Shown: positions 44,573 through 53,322 of the stretch, piece by piece | Position numbering within the stretch: position 1 is the first letter of the stretch | Layout: each line of letters begins with the position of its first letter | Source: Streptomyces cinnabarinus | Lineage (GTDB): Bacteria; Actinomycetota; Actinomycetes; Streptomycetales; Streptomycetaceae | Assembly (NCBI RefSeq): GCF_027270315.1 | Contig: NZ_CP114413.1 | Span: 9,176,001-9,240,000 of the forward strand | Direction: 5' to 3' | Length of the DNA stretch: 64,000 nucleotides | Translations under genes and position numbers: made by a program | The notes under the pieces: model-generated | Database searches by the model: none | The model's input: the letters and a program-made list of their open reading frames with translations, nothing else | Told to the model about the DNA's origin: nothing

Positions 44573-45610
44573 TCAGGGCCCGGCTATACCTTCGGCGTGG
44601 ACTCCGCCCGGAGGGTTGAGGAGGATGGGTCGATCCTGCTCGGGCCCGGCGCGCCATTCGCGGGGTGTCATGCCGTAGGCGGCGCGGAAGGCGCGGCTGA
44701 AATGGGAAGGGCTGGTGAAGCCCCACCGGTGGGCGACGGCGGCGACGGACAGTGCCGAGCGGCTGGAGCGGGCGAGGTCGCGCTGGCCCGCAGCCAGGCG
44801 GCGGTGCAGAATCCACCGGCTGACCGTGGTCTCCTCGTTCTGAAAGAGCCAGTGCAGATAGCGCACGGAGATGCGGTGCGCGTCAGCGATCATCTGCGGG
44901 GAGAGGTCCGGGTCGGCGAGATTGCGGTCGATGAAGCCCTTGATACGCAGCCGCAGCGCGGTTCTTGCGGCATCGGTGCCGGTGTCGGGAGAGACACGGT
45001 CCAGTCGCTCGGCGATCAAGGTGGCCAGCAGGTCTGCGGTGTTGCGTGCGAGCAGGTCGCCGATGTGCGGAGGGATGTATGCCGCTTTGGTGGCGAACTG
45101 GGAGAGGAACTGGATCACAAGCGCCGAAGTGTCGGTGTCGGGTCCGATGGGCGTTGAGGTGAGGCGCTGGATCTCGCCCTCCCGTAGGCCAAGCATCCAC
45201 CGTGGCACCTGGATGACCTGCTGGCGGAATGGGACGGGGTAGTTGGTTCGGTGCGGGTGGCTGGTGTCGAAGAAGAGCAAAGACCCGGGCCGGAGCAGCG
45301 CCCGGTGGTCGTTCTGATCCAGCGCCAGGACCCCGCGGTCCATCCAGCACACGTTGACGTAGTCCGCACCCGGCCCGTCAGCCACTCCTTTGGTCTGGCG
45401 GAACCGCTGCGGGTCGGCGTCCGTCGTGGCGACGTGCAGGGAACCGAGTCGGGTTGCGGTGATCGTGCCCCGGTAAGGCGCGTCCACGGGTAGGGCGATG
45501 TCCATCCGGACGGACGCCAGCTCGTCGTAGATCCGACTGATCATCTCGTGCCAGTAGGCCAGCCGTTCCTTGGCGGGAATCGGCTCTGTGGAGAGCACCG
45601 TAGCCGTCAC
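44573..45610 (-). CDS. AraC-family regulator (AraC-binding-like domain 2)
   Basis: A 345-residue protein. Residues 1-200 match the AraC_binding_2 sensor domain (AKERLAYWHEMISRIYDELA, then LLFFDTSHPHRTNYPVPF). The C-terminal 100 residues carry the AraC double helix-turn-helix: LSPQMIADAHRISVRYLHWL, ILHRRLAAGQRDLA, VAHRWGFTSPSHFSRAFRAA, YGMTPREWR. It is followed downstream by the HNH relic. No adjacent target is obvious. It may act on the hydrolase pair around 46 kb, which is divergent. Confidence 0.92.
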   Translation of the reverse strand: MTATVLSTEPIPAKERLAYWHEMISRIYDELASVRMDIALPVDAPYRGTITATRLGSLHVATTDADPQRFRQTKGVADGPGADYVNVCWMDRGVLALDQNDHRALLRPGSLLFFDTSHPHRTNYPVPFRQQVIQVPRWMLGLREGEIQRLTSTPIGPDTDTSALVIQFLSQFATKAAYIPPHIGDLLARNTADLLATLIAERLDRVSPDTGTDAARTALRLRIKGFIDRNLADPDLSPQMIADAHRISVRYLHWLFQNEETTVSRWILHRRLAAGQRDLARSSRSALSVAAVAHRWGFTSPSHFSRAFRAAYGMTPREWRAGPEQDRPILLNPPGGVHAEGIAGP

Positions 45611-46049
45611 GTCGTAACCTCCCAGCCCCCCTCCCGCCCCACCCGGCGGGACCCGGTCGGTGCAGGAGCCAATGCGCTCTGCGACACAGTCGGTGCACGG
45701 ACAGACAAGTCGCCGCTGGTGCTGAATCTAACGTGTGTGCAGGTGGCTGGCACACCGCACCTCGCGATTCGCAGGCAACCGCGCCCTGTGGGCTTCGCGT
45801 CGAGATTGCCCGTTGTTGATCTTCTGCTGGAGGAGACCGGCATGAACTGGCCGTCGCTGGTTGTTCCGAGGCGTACGCGCTCAGCGCTCATCGCTGTCAG
45901 CACACGGCAGCCTTTACCGCGGTCGCGTCCGGCCGTGCGGGATCGGCGCCCGACTTACGGCGGAGATCGTTGTGGATCATGGCCGCTGGCGGAGGCCTCC
46001 AGGCGAAGCGGTGTGACGAAGAACCTGGAGGAGACGGGCTTCCCTGTGA
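45611..46049. other. Gap without a recognised gene
   Basis: About 440 bp upstream of the AraC gene. A short plus-strand frame from 45841 has GGAGGAG upstream of an ATG but no recognisable protein. Confidence 0.35.
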
Positions 46050-46428
46050 TTGGGCGGGCACCCCTACGGCGACACCGTGATCAGTGACGCCGCCGTCGGC
46101 CAGGACGGCGTCCAGGAACCGGTCTCACCATCAAGCCGAACACGTTCCGGGGCCAGTTCGCGGCGGACGTGTCCGCGAAGGACGCATCGGCCGATCGCGT
46201 CCGAGGAGCCGTCGGCCAGTGCCGCGTGGAAGGCGATCCCCCTCGTGTTCGCTCGTCGCCACCGAGCGCTACAACATTCCGTCGCTTCCCGCCTTCTGCC
46301 GCTCAGAGGTTCATATCCGAAGGGGCCAGCGCTCACATCGTCGAGGCGGACGCCTCGCCTGCGGTGGGGGTATCCCGTCCCGACGCGGTGACCCGGCTGA
46401 TCGAGCGGGCTGCGCGGCACAGCCGACC
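46050..46428 (+). pseudogene. Alpha/beta hydrolase remnant
   Basis: The piece GHPYGDTVISDAAVGQDGVQ corresponds to a GHSYGG nucleophile elbow that has lost the serine. In a second frame FRGQFAADVSAKDASA and later AVGVSRPDAVTRLIERAARH match the C-terminus of the same family. It ends about 55 bp before the intact hydrolase at 46484 and belongs to a different subfamily. Confidence 0.7.
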
Positions 46429-46483
46429 TATCCCGAGCCCCATGACTCAGCACAACCGATCCGGCACCATCGAGGAGACTGTC

Positions 46484-47317
46484 ATGTCGTACATCACCGT
46501 CGGCCTGGAGAACAGCGCTGACATCAAGATCTACTACGAGGACCACGGCTCGGGCCGGCCGGTCGTCCTGATTCACGGATATCCGCTCGATGGCGCCTCC
46601 TGGGAGAAGCAGACCGCGGCCCTCCTCACGGCCGGCTATCGGGTGATCACCTACGACCGACGGGGCTTCGGCCGCTCCGGCCGCCCGACCACCGGTTACG
46701 ACTACGACTCCTTCGCCTCCGATCTGAACACCCTGATGGAGACTCTCGACCTGACAGACGCCGTACTGGTCGGCTTCTCCATGGGTACCGGCGAGGTCGG
46801 CCGCTACCTGTCGGCCTACGGATCCCAGAGGGTTGCCAAGGCCGCCTTCCTGGCCTCGCTGGAGCCCTTCCTCCTCAAGACCGAGGACAATCCGACCGGC
46901 GTAGACGGCAGCGTCTTCGAGGGCATCCTGGAAGCCGTCACGAAGGACCGGTACGCCTACTTCACCGACTTCTACCAGGCCTTCTACAACCTCGACGAGA
47001 ACCTGGGCACCCGGATCAGCGAGGAAGCCGTTCGCGCGAGCTGGAAGACGGCCGCCGGCGCCTCCCCCTACGCGTCCAGCGCGTGCGTCCCGACTTGGAC
47101 CACCGACTTCCGCAGTGATCTGGACAAGATCGATGTGCCCGCCCTCATCCTCCACGGCACCGCGGATCGCATCCTGCCCATCGAAGCCACTGGCCGTCCA
47201 TTCCACCAGGCCGTCCCCCACGCGGACTACGTCGAGATCGAAGGAGCTCCGCATGGCCTGCTGTGGACCCACGCCGAGGAGGTCACCGACGCACTGCTGA
47301 CCTTCCTGGCCAAGTAG
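46484..47317 (+). CDS. Alpha/beta hydrolase, cofactor-free haloperoxidase/arylesterase type
   Basis: A 277-residue protein, the usual length of the chloroperoxidase family. It starts at ATG 46484, preceded by GAGGAG; an in-frame ATG at 46442 is possible. Motifs: VVLIHGYPLDGASWEKQTAA, YDRRGFGRSGRPTTGYDYDS, nucleophile GFSMGTGEVGRYL with Ser99, LHGTADRILPIE with the acidic residue and GAPHGLLWTHAEEV with the histidine. Natural activity is probably ester or lactone hydrolysis; halogenation by this family is a side reaction. A strong hairpin follows the gene. Confidence 0.93.
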   Translation: MSYITVGLENSADIKIYYEDHGSGRPVVLIHGYPLDGASWEKQTAALLTAGYRVITYDRRGFGRSGRPTTGYDYDSFASDLNTLMETLDLTDAVLVGFSMGTGEVGRYLSAYGSQRVAKAAFLASLEPFLLKTEDNPTGVDGSVFEGILEAVTKDRYAYFTDFYQAFYNLDENLGTRISEEAVRASWKTAAGASPYASSACVPTWTTDFRSDLDKIDVPALILHGTADRILPIEATGRPFHQAVPHADYVEIEGAPHGLLWTHAEEVTDALLTFLAK

Positions 47318-47329
47318 TCGTCAGCCCGG

Positions 47330-47374
47330 ACACCACCATGGCCCACCCGTCCAACCGGCGGGCCATGGTGGTGT
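47330..47374 (+). terminator. Strong hairpin after the haloperoxidase-type hydrolase
   Basis: A 15-bp perfect stem (ACACCACCATGGCCC, 47330-47344, with 47360-47374) over a 15-base loop, 13 bp after the stop codon and followed by TTATG. It is a convincing intrinsic terminator. Confidence 0.8.
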
Positions 47375-47682
47375 TTATGCGGTAGCCACTGGCGTCGTCG
47401 GAGCGCTCGGTTGGGATGGCAGAGTGTCGAGCGATCCATTCGGCCACGTTCTCTCGCTGGGGATCACCGGGAGAACGCTGCCTCAGCCACGTCCGGACGG
47501 TGCAGGCTCAGCGGGGTCGACTCCACCTGAAGCAGCAGGCCATGGGAGTCGGCGGCTTGATGCGGCGCTGCGACACCGGGCAATCACCACCGCTGTGATT
47601 CCGACACATCTCCACCGGCCACTGCCTGCTCAGCAGGGTGTCCGCGTACGTGCTGACGTGAGCCCGTACACCGGAATGGGTG
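47375..47682. other. No gene recognised
   Basis: About 310 bp between two convergent transcripts. Short frames on both strands have no recognisable content. Confidence 0.35.
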
Positions 47683-49653
47683 TCAGCGTGAGGATGTGAG
47701 CGCGGTGGTGAGATCACCTAGATGGCGTGACACCGGGCCTGTAGTGAGCAGACCGCTTCCCGCCCCGGCCCATTCCCCAGCAGCAGGCAGGAGCATGGTG
47801 CGCGCCCGCTCCATCATGGTCCGGTCACCTACCCCTATCGCAGCCTGCGCCACGAGACTCCATTGAGCCTCGAACAGAAGGCCAGGAGGGGGATCGGGCA
47901 TGTGGCGCAATCGCGCGGCCGCTTCGGCGCGATCGCCGCGGGCGAGGAGCACCAGCGGCGTGGCCCAGGGTTCATGAGGTCCCCAGCCGGAGAGGTCACG
48001 CGTCTGAGCGGGCTGCCCGTGCAGGACGCGCAGACAGAGCAGGGTCATCGGCAGCAGGCCGTCCTCCAGACCGTGCATGCCCACCCCGCCCAGCCGGGCC
48101 GCCGCGTCACGGAAGGCCGCTTCCGCAGCCGGCACCGAATCGGTCAGGGAGAGACGCAAGGCCCGGTACCACGCGGTGAACACGCTGGCGAGAGGCAGCT
48201 CGTTACGCTCGGCCAGGCGGTCAACTGCGATGGCGTGGTGGTTCGCACCGAGGAAGTCCCCGAGGGCGCTGCGGGCCTGGAGCCGAATGAGGTGGCCGAG
48301 AATTTCGTAGGTGACCATGCCGTGTCGTGCGGACAGGGCGATCAGTTCCGCGCCCGTCTGGTCCCGGCGCGGGGACAGGCCCGCCCGATGGAACGTCTGC
48401 ATGAAGACGCCATTGAGAGCGAAAGCCAACAGCCCAGGGTCATCCAGCCGCCGGGCGATCTGCTCCGCTTGCTGAGCGGCCTGCAGGCCTCGTGCCGAGC
48501 GTGTCCCTCGTGACTCCAGGGCAATGGTGGCCAGCAGACGGGCCCGGGCAGGGTCGTGATGCCCGGGAGGAAGTTCTTGCAGAACACGCTCCGCTGAGGA
48601 GATGACGTCCGCCGTGTGCTGGGCATCGTCCACGCGAGTCCAGATGGCCGGAACGTCGTATGCGCCGATCACCCGGGCTGTCAGCTCCGGGTCGCCGAGC
48701 TCCTCGGCTGCGGCGATGGCAGCGAAGCGGTGGCGCCGGGCGACTTCCAGGCCGTCGCCGCCGGTGACGGCGAGGTTGCGCAACAGGCCTACCGTGGACT
48801 CCAGCCGGGCCCGGGTGCCGGGCCTCACGGTGCGGTCGTATGCGGCAGCCGCGTCCGCCCATACCCTCTCCGCCGTACCGCCGAGGCCGGGAGGCAGGTC
48901 GAGGCGACGGTCCTGGGCCAGGATGTCCGCCTCAAGACCGCGCAGCGCCGGACCCGGGTCCACACCCAACTGCTCGACCAGGAGCGTGCGTGCCCGGCGC
49001 AACACGGCCAACGCGTCTCCCTGGCGACCGGTCCGGTACAGCGCGGTGGCCAGCAGCCGCCATCCATCCTCGCGCCAGGGATGTTCGGTTACATGCGCGT
49101 CGAGATCGGGCGCGGCTTCCGCGGCACGCCCAAGAGCCAGCCGCGCTTCGGCCTGCCGCTCTACAGCATGCAGCCGAAGTTCACTGAGGCGGGAGCGCTC
49201 CGTACGGGCCCACCCCTCATCGGCGAAGTCGGCCAGAGCCGGGCCTCGCCAAGAGGCCAGCGCTTCCTGCAGCCGGGGCAAGGCCGACTCCGGACGGAGT
49301 GCGGCGGCCGCAGCGACTGATTGCTCGAACCGTCGGCTGTCGACACGATCGTCCTCGACCCGCAGCGCATAGCCCGGCCCGTCCGTGATCAGCAGACGGG
49401 CCGGCATACGGGGAGGACGCTGGGGTTCCAGGGCCCGCCGCAAGGCGGAGACGAAGGTGCGGACGACCCCGACCGCTTTCGGGGGCGGTGTGTGCCACAG
49501 ATCATCCACCAGACGCGTCACAGGAACGACCTGGCCCCGGGCAATGATCAGGCGGGCGAGGACCGCACGGTGCCGGGGCCCCTTGAGGGCGAGCGGGCAG
49601 CCATCCGTGCCCCAGGCCGCCACCGGCCCGAGGATTCCGAATGTCACGCTCAC
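47683..49653 (-). CDS. SARP/BTAD-type transcriptional regulator with TPR-like tail
   Basis: About 656 residues from the GTG at 49653. Residues 1-95 are an OmpR-type winged helix (FGILGPVAAW, LKGPRHRAVLARLIIARGQV, LVDDLWHTPPPKAVGVVRTF). Residues 100-250 are the bacterial transcriptional activation domain (YALRVEDDRVDSRRFEQSVA, HPWREDGWRLLATALYRTGR, RARTLLVEQLGVDPGPALRG). The remaining 400 residues are helical repeats with no NB-ARC P-loop. SARPs usually activate secondary metabolism genes by binding repeats at the -35 region. The divergent hydrolase at 49766 is the nearest candidate target; the gap is 112 bp. Confidence 0.93.
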   Translation of the reverse strand: MSVTFGILGPVAAWGTDGCPLALKGPRHRAVLARLIIARGQVVPVTRLVDDLWHTPPPKAVGVVRTFVSALRRALEPQRPPRMPARLLITDGPGYALRVEDDRVDSRRFEQSVAAAAALRPESALPRLQEALASWRGPALADFADEGWARTERSRLSELRLHAVERQAEARLALGRAAEAAPDLDAHVTEHPWREDGWRLLATALYRTGRQGDALAVLRRARTLLVEQLGVDPGPALRGLEADILAQDRRLDLPPGLGGTAERVWADAAAAYDRTVRPGTRARLESTVGLLRNLAVTGGDGLEVARRHRFAAIAAAEELGDPELTARVIGAYDVPAIWTRVDDAQHTADVISSAERVLQELPPGHHDPARARLLATIALESRGTRSARGLQAAQQAEQIARRLDDPGLLAFALNGVFMQTFHRAGLSPRRDQTGAELIALSARHGMVTYEILGHLIRLQARSALGDFLGANHHAIAVDRLAERNELPLASVFTAWYRALRLSLTDSVPAAEAAFRDAAARLGGVGMHGLEDGLLPMTLLCLRVLHGQPAQTRDLSGWGPHEPWATPLVLLARGDRAEAAARLRHMPDPPPGLLFEAQWSLVAQAAIGVGDRTMMERARTMLLPAAGEWAGAGSGLLTTGPVSRHLGDLTTALTSSR

Positions 49654-49765
49654 TGCCCGGCCCCTCTCCGCCCCACGCCAGGTCACGCTATCGCCTGCTC
49701 ATTCGATGCTCATCCGCGGCAGCCAGGGTTAAAGGACCAGCTCATCCACAGAAAGAAGCCGGCTC

Positions 49766-50644
49766 ATGGCACAAACGGTCGCCACCTTCGATTACCACCG
49801 GATCCATGTCGCCGACGATGTGTCGCTGAACGTGGCCGTCACCGGCTCGGGTGCACCACTCGTCCTGCTCCATGGCTTCCCGCAGACGCATCTGATGTGG
49901 CGGCATGTCGCTGCCGACCTCGCGGCGGACCACACCGTGATCTGTCCCGACCTGAGAGGCTACGGGGACAGCGACAAGCCCGTGGACACCGACGGCACCG
50001 TCTATTCCAAGCGCACCATGGCCGCCGACATAGTGGCCGTGTCCGAAGCCCTGGGATACAGGCGCTTCGCCCTGGCCGGGCACGACCGCGGTGCCCTCGT
50101 GGCCTTCCGCGCCGGCCTCGACCACCCCGACAGGATCACCCACCTGGCCTGCCTCGATGTGCTTCCCACCTTGGACATGTGGGATGTGATGCACGGAGTC
50201 ACGGCGTCCGTCGGCTTCCACCTCTACCTCATGGCGCAGCCGCCGGGACTGCCCGAGCAGCTGATCGCAGCCAGCCCGGATGCCTTCTTCGGTCACTTCC
50301 TCGACAGCTGGACCAACGACCCGCAGGCGATTCCCGCCGACATCCGCGCCGCCTACCTGAAGGCCTGCCGGGGCGCGGTGCCTTCGATCGTCGCCGACTA
50401 CCGTGCCTCCGCGGCCATTGACATCGAGCACGACCGGGCGGACCGTGCGGCCGACAATCAGCTGAGGATGCCTGTCAGCGTGCTCCAACAGGACTGGGGC
50501 GCGGCCCTCGGCTTCGACGCTGCCGCACTGTGGGGCTCCTGGTGCGCTGATCTCCAGCACACCACGGTGACCTCGGGTCACTTCATGGCCGAGGAAGCTC
50601 CAGCAGAAATTGCCGGCGCCCTCCGAGCGCTGACGAGTCGCTGA
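49766..50644 (+). CDS. Alpha/beta hydrolase, fluoroacetate/haloacetate dehalogenase type
   Basis: A 292-residue protein. Motifs: LLHGFPQTHLMWRHVAADLA, CPDLRGYGDSDKPV, nucleophile GHDRGA with Asp107 in place of serine, and the final histidine in TSGHFMAEEAP. An aspartate nucleophile followed by Arg is the hallmark of haloacetate dehalogenases and epoxide hydrolase-like enzymes. Dehalogenation or epoxide opening is therefore more likely than simple esterase action. It is divergent from the SARP-type regulator. Confidence 0.9.
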   Translation: MAQTVATFDYHRIHVADDVSLNVAVTGSGAPLVLLHGFPQTHLMWRHVAADLAADHTVICPDLRGYGDSDKPVDTDGTVYSKRTMAADIVAVSEALGYRRFALAGHDRGALVAFRAGLDHPDRITHLACLDVLPTLDMWDVMHGVTASVGFHLYLMAQPPGLPEQLIAASPDAFFGHFLDSWTNDPQAIPADIRAAYLKACRGAVPSIVADYRASAAIDIEHDRADRAADNQLRMPVSVLQQDWGAALGFDAAALWGSWCADLQHTTVTSGHFMAEEAPAEIAGALRALTSR

Positions 50645-51608
50645 CCGATTGGGTCATTCAACACACCCGCCCGCAGTCCGGGATCCGTCACTGTCGTGCA
50701 ATGCGGACCCCTGACCCGGATCGGAAACTCCGGCCTTGGCCGCACCGGTGACGAAGACCGTGGCACTGAGGGCGTCTGCGAGGTGGAGCAACCGGAACCG
50801 ACGATCGATGAAGCACATGGCCGCGGCAGGAGTCCCCGCTACGTCGGGCCCTGTCGCAAGCGCCTGTTGCACGGGGCGCCTGCAGCAGGACTGCCCTGCC
50901 CATCAACAAGTACCTGTGGGGTGAGCGCTTCTGTTCCCCCTCGTAGTTCGCCGGATCCTGCGGTGACGCAGGGATCGCCGTGGTCGAGGAGTACACCGAG
51001 AACCAGAAGCGGCCGGACTGAGCGCGGCGCCGTCGGGGAGCCCCACCACGCGATACGGCGGTGCTCCGCGTTGCCCGTCAGAATGCACGTCCTTTCGGGC
51101 TTGAAGACCCGGGGCCTTGCAGGATCAGGCTGATGGTTCTTCAAGTAGCGGGTACCTGTTGCTGGACGCAGCGATACCGCGGTCGCGGGTGTGCCAGGTG
51201 ATCGAGGAAGCGGTAGGCCCAGACCCCTATTCGAGATCGCGAGCAATGGCGCCACCTGCCGCAACGTCAGGCTCGTGCACCAATAGGCCGCCGCCGGCAG
51301 CTGCCAGGGGTGCCACCACCACGACGCAGCACCAACGTCACCGGCCTGGCGAACTGCCCCTCGGGCAGCCCGGAGAAGGGCTCGACCCGCTTTGGATCAC
51401 CGCTGAGAGATCCCCCCAACCATGCCCACGCACCAACCTCCCCACCGATTACAAGACACCCACCCTGGCTGTGGGCGGGCGGGGGAGTTGCCCAAGGCCG
51501 GTGCTTCTGCCTGCCGGAGGAAGCCAAAACTGAGCAATCTTTCGGTCTGGGAGGTGAGCAGTTTCTGCAGACACAGTGGCTGCACCGACGAACCAGAGGA
51601 GTTCCTTC
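50645..51608. other. Nearly 1 kb without a recognised gene
   Basis: Several short frames on both strands look faintly protein-like (for example minus-strand FIDRRFRLLHLADALSATVF near 50760), but none carries a recognised motif, a good start or a consistent length. The last 60 bp hold the leader of the FAD gene, including GAGGAG at 51597-51602. This may be decayed coding DNA. Confidence 0.4.
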
Positions 51609-53027
51609 ATGCCGCACACCCTTGTGCTCGGCGCTGGCCCGGTGGGGCTCGTCACCGCGATGCTTCTCGCTGCGGACGGACACCGCGTCACCGTGCTGGA
51701 CCGTGACCCCGCCGACTCCCGGACAACGGCCGCCGTGTTCGGCGGGGAATGGAAGCGGCCGGGTGTCGCCCAGTTCGGGCACACGCACATCTTCATGCCG
51801 GCTGGTTACCAGACACTCGCCCGAGAGCTTCCGGGCGCCGCGGCACGACTGCTGGCTGTGGGCGGACGCCCGCACAACATGATCGAAGGGGCCTTCGGGG
51901 CGGGCGAAGTCGGAGAACGCCAGGAGGGGGACGAGCGTTTCGAGACCGTCGCCGCCAGGCGCCCCGTCCTGGAGATGGCGCTGTTCGCGGAGGCGAGGGA
52001 GACGCCCGGAATCACCGTTCGGTGCGATGTGAAGGTTACCGGCCTGGTGACTGGCGATGCCCGCACACTCGGGACACCCCACGTCGTGGGAGTGACCACC
52101 AGGAACGGGGAGACGATCACTGCTGACCTGGTGGTCGACGCCACCGGCCGCAGCACCCGGATACCCGCCCTGCTCGCAGACCTCGGTGCCGCCCCGACGA
52201 GCCAGCACGCCGCTGTCGGTTTCCGCTACTACACCCGCTACTTCAGGTCTGAGCACGGTGACTTGCCCGCCCAGCCGACCTGGCCGATCTTCCACTACAA
52301 CAGCATCTCGGCCATCACCGCGCCCGGTGACCATGACACCTGGTCGCTCACCCTCGTCACGTCCGGCCGCGACCAGCAGCTGCGGGCGCTGAAGGACCCG
52401 AACGTATGGACCCGGGTTGCCGCCAGCTACCCCGACGTTTCGCACTGGCTGGCCGGAGAACCGATCACCGATGTGAACGCGATGGGCGGGACGGAAAGCA
52501 AGCACTGGACGTATACCGTGGATGGAACGCCGGTGGTTACGGGACTCGTGGCGGTCGGCGACTCGTGGGCCACTACGAACCCCCAGTTCGGCATGGGTAT
52601 GACGGTAGGAGTCCGGCACGCTCTGCTGCTCCGGGAGTCGCTCCGCAAGTTCGGAGCTGACAACCCGATCGAGCTCGCGCTGCACTTCGACCGTGACACG
52701 AAGGAACTGCTCGAGCCGATTTGGAGCGGATCTCTCAACTGGGACGAGCACCGGCTCGCCGAGATCGATGCCGAGATCCGCGGTGAGCGCTACACGACCG
52801 ACGATGACGACTGGAACCTGCGCAGCATGCTGGACGCTGTCCGGCTCCGCGACCCTCACGTCCTGCGGAGCTACGCCGAGGTCGGCTGCATGCTGGCCGG
52901 CCCAGCCGAGGTGCTGGCCCGCCCGGGGCTGGTGGAACGGATCATCGAACTCGGTGCCAACGCTCCCCGCTACCCCTACCCCGGTCCCGACCGTACCCAG
53001 CTGCTAGAGATCATTGAAGCGAACTGA
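51609..53027 (+). CDS. FAD-dependent oxidoreductase (group A monooxygenase/halogenase-like)
   Basis: A 472-residue protein from the ATG at 51609 with GAGGAG seven bases before. The dinucleotide-binding motif is at the extreme N-terminus (LVLGAGPVGLVTAMLLAADG), then VTVLDRDPAD. LVVDATGRSTRIPALLADLG is the second FAD contact (DATGR) and LVAVGDSWATTNPQFGMGMT the GD motif region. The segment TWPIFHYNSISAITAPGDHD lies in the substrate half. The family includes aromatic hydroxylases, geranylgeranyl reductase-like enzymes and halogenases. The halogenase WxWxIP motif is not seen. Substrate unknown. Confidence 0.88.
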   Translation: MPHTLVLGAGPVGLVTAMLLAADGHRVTVLDRDPADSRTTAAVFGGEWKRPGVAQFGHTHIFMPAGYQTLARELPGAAARLLAVGGRPHNMIEGAFGAGEVGERQEGDERFETVAARRPVLEMALFAEARETPGITVRCDVKVTGLVTGDARTLGTPHVVGVTTRNGETITADLVVDATGRSTRIPALLADLGAAPTSQHAAVGFRYYTRYFRSEHGDLPAQPTWPIFHYNSISAITAPGDHDTWSLTLVTSGRDQQLRALKDPNVWTRVAASYPDVSHWLAGEPITDVNAMGGTESKHWTYTVDGTPVVTGLVAVGDSWATTNPQFGMGMTVGVRHALLLRESLRKFGADNPIELALHFDRDTKELLEPIWSGSLNWDEHRLAEIDAEIRGERYTTDDDDWNLRSMLDAVRLRDPHVLRSYAEVGCMLAGPAEVLARPGLVERIIELGANAPRYPYPGPDRTQLLEIIEAN

Positions 53028-53322
53028 TGCCGGAGCCCGCGGACGCGGCAGCGTCGAGCCGCCGTGCCTCTGGGGCCAACGGCACGCATCCTGCGCATGG
53101 CTGCCCGTAGGAACGTATCGCGGGTACCAGGCATGCTCTCGCGGCTCAGCGGTCGTTGACCACAGGTGAGGCTGAGCCGCGCAGTGAGAAGCATCTCGAC
53201 CCGCTGTCCGAACGCAGCGACGTCCTGCCCACACCGTCCGTGTTCGTAAGACGGACCCAGGTGGATCCCGCAGAACTCCAACCTTTCTCAGCGTAGGCAG
53301 TATTCACAAAGGAGAGGAAACA

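Noticed and set aside
46064..47272. Minus-strand frame of about 400 codons at 46-47 kb
   Set aside because: It is antisense to the haloperoxidase-type hydrolase, which has all catalytic motifs.
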